DNA of 64,000 bases from assembly GCA_030052745.1 (NCBI GenBank), contig JANBVO010000005.1, positions 1,178,001-1,242,000 on the forward strand. The letters are read 5' to 3'. Source of the DNA: Pleurostoma richardsiae (Eukaryota; Ascomycota; Sordariomycetes; Calosphaeriales; Pleurostomataceae). This document shows positions 43,297-55,300 of this stretch, one piece after another. The position numbers were made by a program, and so were the translations under genes. The notes beneath the pieces are model-generated. The model searched no databases, had not been told where the DNA came from, and worked only from the letters and a program-made list of their open reading frames with translations. The first letter of the stretch is position 1. Each line of letters opens with the position of its first letter.

Positions 43297-45561
43297 TTAT
43301 GTGTACTGCTGTGCCAGCCAGCGCAGCGAGATCTTCGCCTGCGCCACAGTGTAAGGGGCGTAGGTCAGGTCCAGCGGCCTCCGGAAGCGCTTCCGTCTGT
43401 GCCTGTTGTGCGACACCCACCTGGGCATCTTCTGCAGCCACCGCTGCAGGGACAGGTCCGGCCGCGCCTCGCCGGAGTGGTACGCCCCGTACGGCGAGGT
43501 GCCGTTGGGCGGGCGGAAGCCAATCGCGGCCTGGTCCACGTGGAGGGGCGAGCTCGTGCTGCGCAGGTCCGCGTTGTCGGTCCTGAACCTGACGACGCCG
43601 GCCGCGGTGCGGTACTGCACGACGGGGGGTAGGAAGGCCCAGAACTCACGGACGAGGTCGGGCACGATGCGCACGAGCTTGGGGTCGTCATGCCTTTTGG
43701 TACGTACCCGGTGGAGGATCTTGCTGCACCAGCTGTGGAGGCAGCTCCAGGCGTGGGCCTTCTTGGCGTGGGCGCGGTGATAGCGGGCCAGGGCGGCCTC
43801 GCAGTCGACGCCTTGCCAGAGGGCCTGGGTGGCACCGAAGAGGGCTTCCTCCTGCTCCTGGATCAGGCGTTCGTAGATCGTCGCCTTCACTGACCTCATC
43901 AGGTTGACGGCCTCGTGGAAGCGATTCATCTCGATGAGCGTCTTCACCTGCAAATTGTACTCCTTGATCCCTGGCTTGAAGTTGTACGGCTCCGCCAGCA
44001 TCGTGTCCCATACCGTCATCACTGCGTCTGGCTTCAGGATCTTCCGGGGGGACCCGGCGATGGCCCACTCCAGAGACGCCGGCTTCGTCGCCGTGATGTA
44101 CGTCCACTCTAGCAAATCTGACCAGACGTGGCGCGGGATCTCGAGGCCGTACCTCCTGGATATAAAATCGACGAGGTGGAGGGCGATGGAGACCTCGGCC
44201 TGGCAACAGAGGCTATGCGTGACAGCCTCCAGAAGCCGTGTGGTAGGCCTCATGAGGGAATCTTCTGGGAATATGTTGCCCCCGCCGACGTCGAACTCGC
44301 CGGTCTTGGGGTCAATTTCAAGATTGATCTGCCAGGCCGCTCTCAAAATGTACTGGATACCCTCCGTGGAGCCAGTCCGGCCGAACGCGATCATGGCCGC
44401 GCAGAAGAACTCCTCACTCGTCGCCTGCGCTCGCTCATTGACGTTTTGGAACATTGTCCAGACTGGCTTGGCGTTCCTGAGAATCCTCATGATGTGCTCA
44501 GCGTAATCCTGACTCTCTGGGTTCTGCCCAAACCGGTGCGTCCGGCGGCGCGTGATCCTGACACGAAGGTCATCCAACCTTTCCAGGGCTTCCTCATCGT
44601 ACTTCAGCTGGGACCGGTGAAGGTCTCTGGCGCGGACTCGAAACCTCCCCAGGTCATTTTGCGAGTACAGCGGGTCTGTCAGGAACCTTGCTTTGACATA
44701 CTCGGTGTAGAGATCGCTCGCTCTCCAAGGGCTGTATTTTCCCTCCTTCGCGTGGGACCAGAACCTCTTCGCCGCCTGTATATCGGATGCCGCGCCGGCG
44801 CAGCGGATGAGGATGTTGTAGTCACAGAGCTGGAGGGTGCGGCCAGCCGCGAGACGGTGCTCAGCGATTGCGGAAACCCCCTCCAGAAGCTTCAGATAAA
44901 TCTTCCTTATCCCAAACTCGCTGACTGCATGCCCTATGTGGGTCGTCTTGGCTATGTTGGCTGTGACCTCTATGCCGCGCGTCCCGTCCAGCGCTTCGCT
45001 GACAACGAACGGGTCGAGGCACCTGAGGAGCTCAGAGAAAGTCGTGTCCGGCATCTTTGACAAAATATCGGTCAAAGCATCGTTACTGCCTGGCAATGAT
45101 ACGAGTCGTGTCAGATATGCGTATATCTTCCTCGTATCCGCTTCTCTTAGAGCCTGCTGAAGGCCGTCGTAGTGCGCCTCAAGAGTACCTGTTTCGCCAT
45201 CTTCTAGGATTGACTGTTGCTGTTCATCGCCTTCAAACTCTTCGAGTATCTCTCCCTCTTTCTCTTCATGATTTCCTGTGCTAAGTTTCTCGTAACTCTC
45301 CACCTCCTCTTCTAGTAGAGGGTGCGCAGATGGGTCGACAAGAGAGAGTCTCTGTCCCGGTCGGAGTTGGCCAGCCCATCGAGGCGGCAATGTCGTCGCG
45401 AACAGTGCATCGCGCAGGTCGATGCTCGGGATATTTGGCTCGACGCTATGCGGAAGCGGTCGTGTCTCGGTCTTGTAAGTTCGCGCGATCCTGCTCCTTA
45501 GCGCTTGGCGCGGTGCTTCCCGGGGGAGCTTATGCAGGAGGAGGACGCGAGGCGAAAGCAT
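43297..45561 (-). CDS. ATP13/Aep2-family mitochondrial ATPase expression protein
   Basis: A single exon. I chose the ATG at 45561 (754 aa) because it starts a typical mitochondrial presequence, MLSPRVLLLHKLPREAPRQ, with further Arg and no acidic residue nearby. The frame is open to 45720 and includes an earlier Met at 45588. The body is helical and repeat-like, with an RCAGAASDIQAAKRFW segment and LIEMNRFHEAVNLMRSV resembling PPR-type helical pairs. The middle (FFCAAMIAFGRTGSTEGIQYIL) matches the Pezizomycotina ATP13 family. The C-terminus is basic (NRHRRKRFRRPLDL). The yeast relative promotes expression of the mitochondrial ATP synthase subunit 9 mRNA; a role in mitochondrial mRNA maturation or translation is expected by homology, in the matrix. 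It is divergent from LSM3. Confidence 0.75.
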   Translation of the reverse strand: MLSPRVLLLHKLPREAPRQALRSRIARTYKTETRPLPHSVEPNIPSIDLRDALFATTLPPRWAGQLRPGQRLSLVDPSAHPLLEEEVESYEKLSTGNHEEKEGEILEEFEGDEQQQSILEDGETGTLEAHYDGLQQALREADTRKIYAYLTRLVSLPGSNDALTDILSKMPDTTFSELLRCLDPFVVSEALDGTRGIEVTANIAKTTHIGHAVSEFGIRKIYLKLLEGVSAIAEHRLAAGRTLQLCDYNILIRCAGAASDIQAAKRFWSHAKEGKYSPWRASDLYTEYVKARFLTDPLYSQNDLGRFRVRARDLHRSQLKYDEEALERLDDLRVRITRRRTHRFGQNPESQDYAEHIMRILRNAKPVWTMFQNVNERAQATSEEFFCAAMIAFGRTGSTEGIQYILRAAWQINLEIDPKTGEFDVGGGNIFPEDSLMRPTTRLLEAVTHSLCCQAEVSIALHLVDFISRRYGLEIPRHVWSDLLEWTYITATKPASLEWAIAGSPRKILKPDAVMTVWDTMLAEPYNFKPGIKEYNLQVKTLIEMNRFHEAVNLMRSVKATIYERLIQEQEEALFGATQALWQGVDCEAALARYHRAHAKKAHAWSCLHSWCSKILHRVRTKRHDDPKLVRIVPDLVREFWAFLPPVVQYRTAAGVVRFRTDNADLRSTSSPLHVDQAAIGFRPPNGTSPYGAYHSGEARPDLSLQRWLQKMPRWVSHNRHRRKRFRRPLDLTYAPYTVAQAKISLRWLAQQYT

Positions 45562-46001
45562 CTCCGCCGTACAGTTGAGGGCGGGCATTTCCTGTCGCGC
45601 AGAAAATCGACCATCGCCCGGCGGGGATTCGCGTCTCGAGCAGAGAGGAGGCTCGGCGATGTGAATTGAGGAGAAGCAGCACCCCTGATGACTTGCAACT
45701 GCCGCCTCGAGCCCAGCCAAGCACCAAGTCTACCCCAGATTCGACCAAGTGGAGGCGACGGCGCCGTTTGTGGATACCGCTTAAACCTGGGGAAAACCTC
45801 CACTCGCTGAAGATCGCCGGAGGGAGGGATTCTCCGGTCCGAGGGTCAACACCCCAAGTGGTGGTCAAAGCTTTCTCAAGGCCTCTCTCTCGCGCAAGGT
45901 GGGGTTTTCTCACTGCAGCTTTCCTCCCGCCCTTGGCTCCAAGCAAAGCCACATCACACCCCACGCCTTGCGACGCCTCAACGGAACCGAAAAAGGGATC
46001 A
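45562..46001. promoter_or_regulatory. Divergent promoter between ATP13-like gene and LSM3
   Basis: 440 bp separate the two start codons. Part of it stays open on the minus strand (to 45720), which is why a longer ATP13-like start cannot be fully excluded. No other feature is supported. Confidence 0.5.
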
Positions 46002-46478
46002 ATGGCTGACACCGGAGACGAGGGATCGCCGGTCTCCGAGCCGCTTGACCTCGTGAGGCTGCTTCTGGATGAAGTCGTGTTTGTCAAGCTGCGAGGCGAT
46101 CGTGAGCTGAAGGGCAGGCTGCATGTGAGTTCGGCTGATGCCATCGATGTATCCAGTCAGGGATGATGCAGCTCAGCTAATCAGTGCTTCACAGGCATAC
46201 GACAGTCACTGCAACCTAGTGCTCGGTGATGTGGAGGAGACGATCTACGTGGTGGACGAGGACGATGAGGACGATGAAATTAGAGTGAGTGAAAAGCGTC
46301 CGAGAACAACGACGCATGCTCTGCAATTACTGACACTTATGCCTCCAGACCATCAGCAAGAAGTCCGAGATGCTCTTTGTGAGAGGTAAGAGTGCAATCC
46401 ATGCCTCGTATGCTCCCTGGTGCTGACTCGTCTCTAGGCGATAGCGTCGTCCTCATCTCACCCAATTCTCAGGCATGA
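46002..46478 (+). CDS. LSM3: U6 snRNA-associated Sm-like protein LSM3
   Basis: Four exons (46002-46124, 46195-46284, 46349-46385, 46438-46478) give 96 aa, the normal length for LSM3. The Sm1 motif is seen as [34 protein letters not shown] (split here across intron 1), followed by [13 protein letters not shown]. The acidic insert [10 protein letters not shown] is typical of Lsm3. The Sm2 motif appears as [13 protein letters not shown]. It forms part of the Lsm2-8 ring on U6 snRNA in the nucleus and of the Lsm1-7 ring in mRNA decay. The third exon is only 37 nt. Confidence 0.95.
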
Positions 46479-47133
46479 TGAGCCGACAAAGCGATGCATG
46501 AGACTCCATTCCTTAAAGACAGGACGCAGGACCACATTACTTGCGACTTGACAGCATTGCGGCTGGTTTTGGAAGACATAACGAGCCGGAGAAGGTGCAG
46601 AATTTGCAGGACTCCTGGTCACTTCCCGGTGTGCATGCTACGCCTTGTCATTGTGGACACAACCAGTTCCACGGAAAGCATAAGTGTTTTAGAAGATGGG
46701 CCATTGCGAAGAACGCGGTGCGTTCTTAGAGATAGGCAGCATAACACGGAGTAGGGGGCCCATGAATACACACAGCAAAGTTTAGCACAGTTGTCGACGC
46801 AGCTTGTCAGCGCTGTCATATCTGGGGACACGACCAGGTGAATTTGATGACAGAAACAAAGCATTGGAGACTCTGTATGACCGTATCATTATACCATTCG
46901 TCTATCTGTTAGCGATTGTGTCAAAGCAGCCTTGAGTAAGCCCTAAAGCAATGTATGTCCTGACACCGATTTTACGCCTTTGACGAGTAGCAACTTTCAG
47001 CCCAGCCATTGTACCGCAGCGGTCCCCTTCCGGAACGCCAATCTCAAGATGCGCAGCACGTATTCCCCCCTAATGCACCTATGTACGCCCATTACCTAGA
47101 CCCGGAGCAGAGCCAGGCGCGAGGCCTTCATTC
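46479..47133. other. Convergent intergenic region
   Basis: About 650 bp between the 3' ends of LSM3 and the GTPBP1-like gene. One ACGGAGTA motif occurs at 46746-46753. Short frames have no support. Confidence 0.6.
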
Positions 47134-49372
47134 CTAAGCACCGACCTGTACCTGGCTTCCCGCGGGCGGGGGTCCCGCCTCAGCCTTGCTCTGCTGGCCC
47201 TCGCCCTCTTTTACCTTCTCCCCATGCTGGTCCCCCTCACCCGTCTTCGGCCCGTTTGCGCCACCCAGGGGCTTGCTTGGGTCGTAGCCCACAGACTTGA
47301 CTATGCCAAGCCCTTTCGTCCTCCCCTCGCGGAAGAGGATGCGGTCGCCTGGGGCGAGATACTCCGGCCGCTGGACGAAGCGGAACGCGACAGTGGCACG
47401 GTCGCCAGTGCGGATGAAGGGCCTGTCGACGTCGATGATGGCGCAAGTCTGGGACACGGGCCCGACATGTAGCATGGCCTGGTATTTGGTCTTGATGGTT
47501 GTTGCGTGGGAGAGGATCAGCACTGCGGTGTGTCGTTAGTGAGGTTCATAGCGCGGATGATGTCGATCCCCGAAGACAAAGAAGCGATTGCGAGATCAGA
47601 AGCGCGAACTTACCCTCTGCGACGAACTCCTGGTACACCTTTGGAGGTGGACCCTCTGTCTTGGGCAGTACGACCATCCCTTTCCTGACATCTTTCCGCC
47701 TCACTTTCTTCAGTGCAAATGACGCCGACTGCCCTGCCGACGCGGCTGGCACTGCTATTCTTTTCCTCTCGATCGACCGTATGCTGGTCGTAGTGAACTG
47801 GCCCAGCGAGTCCGGCCCGATGAGCACACTGTCGCCCGCATGTACCACTCCGGACTTGACAATGCCCGACACGACCGTCCCCACGAACGGCACCGAGAAC
47901 GTGTCATTAACATGGAACTCAAATGGGGCGCTCGTGTCGTACCGACCGTGGTGCGGCAGAATGTTAAGGAAGGTGCGCACGAGGTCGAGGTTCTCGCCGG
48001 TGACATTGGAGACCTGGAACACGGGGCAGATGCGCTGGGACACGAACTGTGTCGCCGTGTTGACGCACTCCTCCCGGTTGCGGATGAAGATGGGGATTTT
48101 GCGGGCACCGGGGCTCTTGAGAATGCGCGTGATCTGCGTGACTGTCTGCTCCAAGATCTGGGGCGGGCAGATGTCGATTTTGGTGATGACGACCATCACT
48201 GGCACGTTGAGCGCCAGCGCGATTCCGAGGTGCTCTTTGCTCATGCCGATCAGGCCGTTGTTGGCCGCTACCATGAGCAGGCAGTAGTTCGGGCTGCTTG
48301 ATAACAAACCGAAGACCGTCGTCCGAAGGTATCGCTCGTGGCCCGCAAGGTCACTGAAAGTGATGACTTTGGCACTGCGCTTACCTATCTCCTCCCAGGA
48401 TAGCTTTCCTAGTAGGACGTCAGAAGTCTATCCAAGGAACGCGGGCGTTATGTATCGACTTACGGCCAGGGGTGTCCGAAACCACCACCTCGCCATGTGT
48501 ATCGAAACCCATGATTTCCATGCCGACGGAGCTTGTTCTTCCTGACTCAATCTCATGCTTATGCCTGAAGAGGTTCACTCGCGCCTTTCCTCGGCCGTCA
48601 TCAAGATCACCCTTGACGAGGACGCCGAGCATTGAGCTCTTTCCGGCATCGACTGGTGTTGCGTTAGCCCGGGATATCCCACGTCGTTGACGCCGGCACA
48701 GTAGATAAGCCTAGCGATCTGCAGGCAAGACGACATACCATTCCCAACGACCGCAATCCGCGTCTCAATGACCTCCTCCACTGTCGCAGGCACCTGCCTG
48801 ATGAGCACCTTCCCGCTGCAGTCCTTATCCTTGCCGGTCGGGCTCGACGCCTCGACGTCGCCGCCCACGTTCTTTGTCAGCAGCAGCTGGCAATCGGCGT
48901 TCAGTTTCCGTGCGGCCGCCTGCAGCCTTCCGTATGCAACGTCCCAGTCTTCCTTCACCAGATGCATCGGCTCACCGTCGTTCTCGAATCCGATCTCGAA
49001 AAGCGCTTCGCCGTGGCCCTCGTCGAGCCGCTCGGAGACGACGCTGACCAGTTTCTGCATCGTCTCGTCCTCATTGTTTTCGTCGGAGCTTCCGCCGCCG
49101 CCGCCTAGGAGGAGCCGCCGCAGAGACACGCGCGGCGCCGAGTCGGACAGGTCCAGCGCATCGAGAATGTCATCGAGCTCGGCATGATGGTTCGGGTCGG
49201 CGGTCGCGTCGTTGGAAGCGGTTGTCGAGGGGCCGGCTGTTGCTGCAGCCTCTTTGTGTTTGCTCGGGTAGCGCAGCGCCTGCTGCTTCTCCACGTAGTC
49301 GGCGAAGTCGCTAAGGGCAGCCTCGCCCTTGCGCTTCTCGTGCGGTAAGGATTTGGTTGCTCTGCTTGCCAT
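47134..49372 (-). CDS. GTPBP1/GTPBP2-type translational GTPase
   Basis: Four exons (49372-48739, 48652-48464, 48408-47614, 47522-47134) give 668 aa in phase. A long N-terminal region of about 200 residues precedes the GTPase domain and includes a Gly-rich loop ([13 protein letters not shown]). The P-loop is GNVDAGKSS (from residue 210), split by intron 1. Switch II reads DLAGHERY (from 294), the base-recognition motif reads TKID, and the C-terminal beta-barrels contain [12 protein letters not shown] and [24 protein letters not shown]. This order matches GTPBP1, an EF-Tu-like GTPase linked to mRNA surveillance and ribosome rescue. The acidic/basic tail ([13 protein letters not shown]) is poorly conserved. 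Confidence 0.92.
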
Positions 49373-50812
49373 TGTATCTGATTGAGGGTTGGGGACCCTT
49401 GTTAGCCACCTTCTGCTTTCGATTGTCTCGCTTGGCGATGTAGGGTCGAGAATAACGTGCAGACAGCGTCTGGTTGAGATACCAACTCACCGAAAGAGAA
49501 AGTTGCTCTCTTACAGCTGTATTCGGGTGATCATTGGGGCCACCTTGGTGATGAAATGCTACATAGCATATAATCAGCAGTTTGAAAGCAAGGGTACTTA
49601 AGACAAAAGAAGTTGAGATTGCAAGTCAGAAAGGCTGCAAAACACCTCTCACCTTTGCGATATAAGTATCACCAGATGGCGCTGGGACGAGTCACACAAT
49701 CCTTGGTTCACCGGATGAGCAACAGCTGAACCAGGGTTGTCGAGGTGTTGGTTCTCGGGCCCCGGAGATGGAGTCATACACTTGGATGGGCGGTGCGCAG
49801 ACGGGCAGGGAGCGACATATTTGTGGGGTCCTCAGCTGGCTTATCGATAAAGCTCCCCGCAACGCCGCAGTGTGACGAGATGAATGAACCCCGCCAAGTG
49901 TCGGCGTCGGGCTGTCTGGCTGTCTAGCAAGCTGTGGAATGAATCAACGCCCACATGAAGTGCAGATTCCGTAACGATTGTGTTGCCTATCGTCCAATTC
50001 AAGTGATACTACTCAGGCATCGTCTGTGAATCTGTCGCTGTTAGTCTTTCCTCGGCTTGTCTTGCCATCTACCTAAGTACATAGGTTTGCGGGGTTCCCA
50101 TCAGCTATCCGGTGATCACGGGGAGCATTGGCTGGCCTTGTATGTAGAATGTATTCTTCATCACTATTGATTGAGAATATTGTCATAATCCACGGGTGCC
50201 AGTCTGGATAGAGACGCGGGGGCCTACTATGCCAAGTTACAGGTGCCAATTCTATGTGATGACCTCCATGGATGCCTCTCGAGTCCATCAGTCTGTAGTA
50301 CCGGTTCCTGCATATCTCATCCGAAACCTGTCGGCATTATTCCAACACTGGTCACATAACATGCAAAACGGTCTTAATTAAATAAGAGTTTCTTGTAATT
50401 CTGTTATCATGTACTCATGCGAGCGCTTGGCGCTGCTGCATTCATGCTGCCACTGTGTATCTCTGGCTGGACCATGGGCTAACTTTTCACTTCCTTCCAA
50501 AACGCCGTGCCATGCAAGATATGCTCTATTCGCCCTTTTGGGTCACAGGACGTTTTCCCCCGCACTTCCTATACTAATGAAGACTGCAAAACAGAAGACC
50601 AGTGCCCAGGTCCCGGTGCACGCGTAGTGCTGCCAGAGGGGGTATATCGCCAGTAGCCAAAACCATGGAGCCGAAAAGAACATGTAACCTCCGATCCAGT
50701 GCCTCCACATGGGCTTCCGAAGTTCTCGTAGGCCTTCGGTGAGACCGTTGTCATTCGTCGTAGAAATTAAGAAATAGTTGGGTTAGGTATGATATATGTT
50801 GTGTATGGGGTA
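49373..50812. other. Intergenic region, no supported gene
   Basis: About 1.4 kb between the GTPBP1-like start and the arrestin stop. Only short frames are present, without domains or consistent splicing. Confidence 0.6.
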
Positions 50813-52393
50813 TCATTCGGATGCAGCAGATACGGACGCGGATGCGGACGCAGATACTGGGGTGCGTCTCCCTTCAATTGGCGTCCCCCTCCCCTCGACG
50901 CTGCTCCTTGCTGCGTCGAGAGGTTCGATGTGCTCCGAGATGCCGTCGTTGGAGTCAATGTCAATGTCTTCCGAGTACGCCGGCGGGCTGGGTGGGACAT
51001 CCTGGTAGATAGGCGGCGCCTCGTTGTCCCAAGAGATGCCGATGCCACCACGCTCCGTGAGCACGGTCGAGAAGTGCATGCGCAGGATGCGGCCGATGCC
51101 CGTCTGCGTCACCAGGCTGGGCTTGCCGACAGGCGCCCACTCCTGGGAGACGACCATCTCGATCATCAGCTGGTGGGTTACTTCGGAGCCGTCCTGGGCT
51201 TTGGTGTCGCAGGTGTACTTGTTGTGCTTGCCCAAGGCATACTCGAGCTCGATCTCCACAGACGAGTCATCCGCGCCCGAGTAGTTACTCTTCCAGCCGC
51301 TGAAGAGCGTTTTCTCCCCGATGATACGCGTGTCCGTACGCTGAACGCCCTTCTTGGCCTGCTGCGCTTCCTGCGGCTGGTCCTTGGGCTCCTTCGGCGC
51401 ATGCTTCTCACACGATGGTGCGACTGTCTTGGCGGTCTCCTCCAGTCGCCAAGTTAGCTTCTTTAGCTTCCAGTACTCGATGGTGTTGACCTTGGGATTC
51501 AGCTTCGCAATCCCGTCCATCCGTAGAGTGAGCGTGTTGGTCCCTATGGGGTGGATGACCTGCGGGTAATGGACGCTGGCCTTGATGTTGGTTGGGGGGA
51601 AGACCCGCACCGAGTGGTGGGGTAGCTCGGGGGGAGGCAGTGAGCGCTTGACGTCAAAAACTTTCTCCAGCTTGACGGGAAGGCCATCCTTGGGTATCGC
51701 CTCAGTCTTGAACTCGTAGGCTATGGACATCAAGGGGCCGTCCATGCTGGCGGGGAGGTGGCCGCCGAGGAGTACTGAGAAGGGGAATGCATGCACGCCC
51801 TTGGTCATGGACAGCGGCTGCGGCAGGAAATCCCACTTGACGATCTCCGTGTACTGGTTGGTGCATTCAGTGCAGTGGACGGTGAAAGGCCTCTTTTGTG
51901 CGACGTGAATGTTTAATGTTGCCGTGAAAGAGTCCACATCGTAGTTGTCCTCCTTGATATCCAGGAACAGCTGTCCGGATACCAGGGCGCCAGAGCTCTC
52001 CTCTGCGTTGCCGTAGAAGACGATGGGTGGCGACTCAATTTTCATGTCCACCGACATGTGAGGGTTGGTGTGGGCTTCCTTGCTCGACCGGCCGAGGTGG
52101 AGACCGGGGAAGGAAAGCCTGTGGTGGTGCTCGGCGACCACGGTGTCAGCCATCTTCAGGACTGGAGAGGGTGCAGATGCATGAAGATTGGTTTCGCTGC
52201 GGTTGTTCGAGGTGTCGATTTCTTCCTCGATGGATGATGCGTAAGAAAAGACGCGTTCGGAGCTGCGAGAATTGCGGCCTGGCCTGCTCGGAGAGTGTGG
52301 TCTGCGGATGATGGCGGCCTTTTTTAGGTTGCTGACTTGGTTTTCTAGCGAGTTCGTCGAAGAGCGCAGGAAGTTGGTGACGCGGTGTGGCAT
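50813..52393 (-). CDS. Arrestin-related trafficking adaptor, LDB19/ART1 type
   Basis: A single exon of 526 aa. The arrestin-N part starts after a Ser-rich N-terminus with ESPPIVFYGNAEESSGALVSG, and CTECTNQYTEIVKWDFL and HAFPFSVLLGGHLPAS follow, all typical of the LDB19 domain. The linker VRVFPPTNIKASVHYPQVIHPIG marks the second arrestin half. The KKLTWRLEET stretch is also characteristic. Two PPxY-type motifs for the WW domains of Rsp5, PPIY and PPAY, lie close together near the C-terminus. The protein should recruit Rsp5 ubiquitin ligase to plasma-membrane transporters for endocytosis. The C-terminus ends in a low-complexity (SA)n stretch encoded by degenerate GCGGAC repeats. Confidence 0.88.
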   Translation of the reverse strand: MPHRVTNFLRSSTNSLENQVSNLKKAAIIRRPHSPSRPGRNSRSSERVFSYASSIEEEIDTSNNRSETNLHASAPSPVLKMADTVVAEHHHRLSFPGLHLGRSSKEAHTNPHMSVDMKIESPPIVFYGNAEESSGALVSGQLFLDIKEDNYDVDSFTATLNIHVAQKRPFTVHCTECTNQYTEIVKWDFLPQPLSMTKGVHAFPFSVLLGGHLPASMDGPLMSIAYEFKTEAIPKDGLPVKLEKVFDVKRSLPPPELPHHSVRVFPPTNIKASVHYPQVIHPIGTNTLTLRMDGIAKLNPKVNTIEYWKLKKLTWRLEETAKTVAPSCEKHAPKEPKDQPQEAQQAKKGVQRTDTRIIGEKTLFSGWKSNYSGADDSSVEIELEYALGKHNKYTCDTKAQDGSEVTHQLMIEMVVSQEWAPVGKPSLVTQTGIGRILRMHFSTVLTERGGIGISWDNEAPPIYQDVPPSPPAYSEDIDIDSNDGISEHIEPLDAARSSVEGRGTPIEGRRTPVSASASASVSAASE

Positions 52394-55300
52394 TTTAGGC
52401 TTGGGTCAGAAGGCAGTGTCCCCTGCCCAAAGGAAAAATGCCCGATTGCGCTGGTGGTTGGCTCTTATGGAGGGTCGCAGACGCCTGTCAGCAGGGCTTG
52501 CGGAGGGGCACAGCTATGATGTGATGTGCTGATTATGGGGCACTCTCGGGCTAAGAGACGCCAGTGCGTCTAGAATGATGCGACAGGGCACCAATTGCCT
52601 GACTGACGGCTGCGCGAGGCGATTCCGGCCTTATTCAACTGCTTCCCCGTGCCCGGAAGATGCAGATGCCGGCCAAGTTTCTGGTTCTGGGGAAAACGGA
52701 AAACGGGAGCTCCGTTCGCGTTCGCAAGGCCTTCTGCTTCCGTCTCTGCACGTTCGTTCGTTCGTCGCTTCCCCGCCGCTTTCTGTCCGCGACTTCGCCC
52801 GATGACTCGTGCGGTTCTGGTTTTGGTTTTTTTTGCTGGGCTGAGGCGATGCCGAACCGGAGTCGCTGCGCTAGAGGTGGTCGCCTGATCGAAGAAAGCG
52901 CCGCTGACTGCAAGTCGTCACTTCCTTGCCGGAATCCGCTTGGCACCACAGATCGGTCGCTCAAAGTCCTTCCTGATCGGGAAATTCTCGATCTTGCGCC
53001 GCTACCCTGGTGCTGTAGCGAAATCGCTCTTTCCCTGCTTGGATCTTCCCCGCAACTGCAATAAAAAGAAAATTCCAGATGCGTCGCTCGTGGCAGCTGC
53101 GGATTCGCTGCGCGCGCGATGAATGTCGGGGAAGGCGCGTTCGTCAACGATGCTCGGCTCTGTGACTCGCGTTTGGATTGCACAGTTGTGATTTCGAGTG
53201 TTTGCACGTTGGTGATGTGTATTACCGCCGGATGACGTGGTGACGAGTGACAAAAGCGGTGCGTACGTGTAAGTCAAAGGTCGCTCGGCGATGGGATGGC
53301 AAATCGGCGGATGGATGTCAACAAAAGACAGAACAGCGCAGCAGCGAGGTCAGATTGATGGATGGCTTGGCTTGGCTTTTAAACAGATCGTCGTCTTACG
53401 GAGGTCTGTCCTGTGTCTCGACTGTCAGAACCCAATTTGATGCAGGGAGCCGCTTCTCTTATGTTTACCGGTCGCTTGCGACGGTCAAAGGGCCTTTCCA
53501 TCATGTAATTATGTGTCACTACGAGACGGGCTGTCCCTGTCCAGGTGGTGCTCGTACCTCTACCAGGTGACACAACACTGGCGCTGGATGATGCCAGCGT
53601 GCCAGCCCGCATGCAGGCCCACCAACCATAAACGTCTAGGTAACTGTACCTGCGAAACGGTGGGTGGAGGCCACAGCAAAGTTTTCTCTCTTTTTTCCTT
53701 CTTTTTTCTCCATTCCTCTGTTCTACTTTGTTCTGCCCGCCCAGCGACCAGCACTAGCCCTGCCGGCGGTACCTCCTAGCGCACGCAGCATTGTCCACCA
53801 TCCCCTTGCTTGTCTGGGGAAGAGGGACCCGTCACGGCTGTCGACGGCGCACTCCGGGCATCGCCCGCCGCAGCATTTGCGAAGAGACATTCCCGTCTTG
53901 GCCGTCCCCAAGTCTAGGCGGCCAGAGAGGCCCTCGGCGCTTGCACCATCGATCCTTCGGCTCCGTCCACCCAAACACCCGACTACTCCGTTACATCGCG
54001 GCAGCTTCGGCGCTCAGTATAACCTTCCCTTCCTCTACACCTACGACAGAATACAGGACTTCCGTACATGTATGTCAGCTGTCAGATGCCGGGCTCTGAC
54101 TGAGCGGGGTGCGCCGGCCCGGGACCAAGGAGGAACCTCCTGTTGGCTGCACAATATAGTATTGGGCGATCGCCGATCGCCAGAGAGCCTCTTCATCGGG
54201 CAGTCAAGCGGTGTGCATATGTTAGTTACTGAGAGCCGGCGTCAGTGAGAGTGGATTTCGGTAACGTTCTCCATTTATCCACGGCAGATACCTCCTTTAC
54301 CTTACAACAGCGGCTAGGCTACGGGTACCGTGCCAGCCAGGATCCACCAGTCGCCAATACTGTACTCTACTCTACTCCCATGAAGCACCCACACTCATAC
54401 GCCCAGCCCTGGTAGCAGCAATGTGTGTTGGCGCGCAAGTGGACAACCCGTGTCGGCATCATCATCGCTATCGTCATCTTGGAGCCTCTGACACCAGCGA
54501 CACCGTAGCGGTCGAGGCTGAGTAACAAACGACGTACTCCTACCTCTCCGGCTCTCCCGCGTTTCCTGACAACGCAGTAAGCTTACGCAGCACGGAGTAG
54601 AGTAGTATACGAGGTTAGGTACAGTACCAACTACCAAGTATTGCACAGAGGCAAACTGCTGGTGGATGAATTTCGTCGTTCGGGATCAAGGAAAGTCCCC
54701 TTAAGCCTCAGCTATCCGGCGCTAGACCGGAGGTAATGTCAACAGCGAAAGCACTGTGACGGGGGCCGCCTTACAGTGAGTCATGCACAACGCTGGTTAT
54801 TGTCAGTATGATCGCTGACACCACTGTAAATCCAGACTCTGGCAAGAGACGAGAATATCCACTTCACGAGGAGACCCTTCACCAATACAGCAGTTGATAG
54901 CGCCCCTAACTCTTGACACCGTACGATGGTCCGATTGACGCAATAAGAGGATCCCCCTTGATCCTGCGATGCTCCCATCAAGGTGTATATTGCAGTCCGA
55001 CATCGCAGCGTCGAAACGGCGTCGGTACAGGTACAGCGAGCCGCCCTGGATGAGCCCAGAATGTTGAAACATGAGCAGTCAATTGCGCCAGCTGCCTACT
55101 GCACGAGGTGCCCAAAGTATTCCATAGGGAGTAAAGCCCAGCAACGGGTCGCTCAGGTCCTCAAGTCACAAGGAACGCCGAGGCCTGCCTATTGGCCGAA
55201 AGCAGCGACTCAGAAGGTTTCTCTTACGTGTTGGGCGGGTCACCTGCCAGCAAGGTCGCCCAGAAAATTTTGCACCAGGACTTTCAGGGCTATTGGGGCC

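Noticed and set aside
44128-45060. 310-codon open frame antisense to the ATP13-like gene
   Set aside because: Shadow frame on the opposite strand of a well-supported coding exon; no recognisable family.
53664-54248. 194-codon plus-strand frame starting with a hydrophobic stretch
   Set aside because: The start looks like a signal peptide by chance (T/C-rich DNA); the rest is Arg/Pro/Ser-rich without family likeness and has competing frames.
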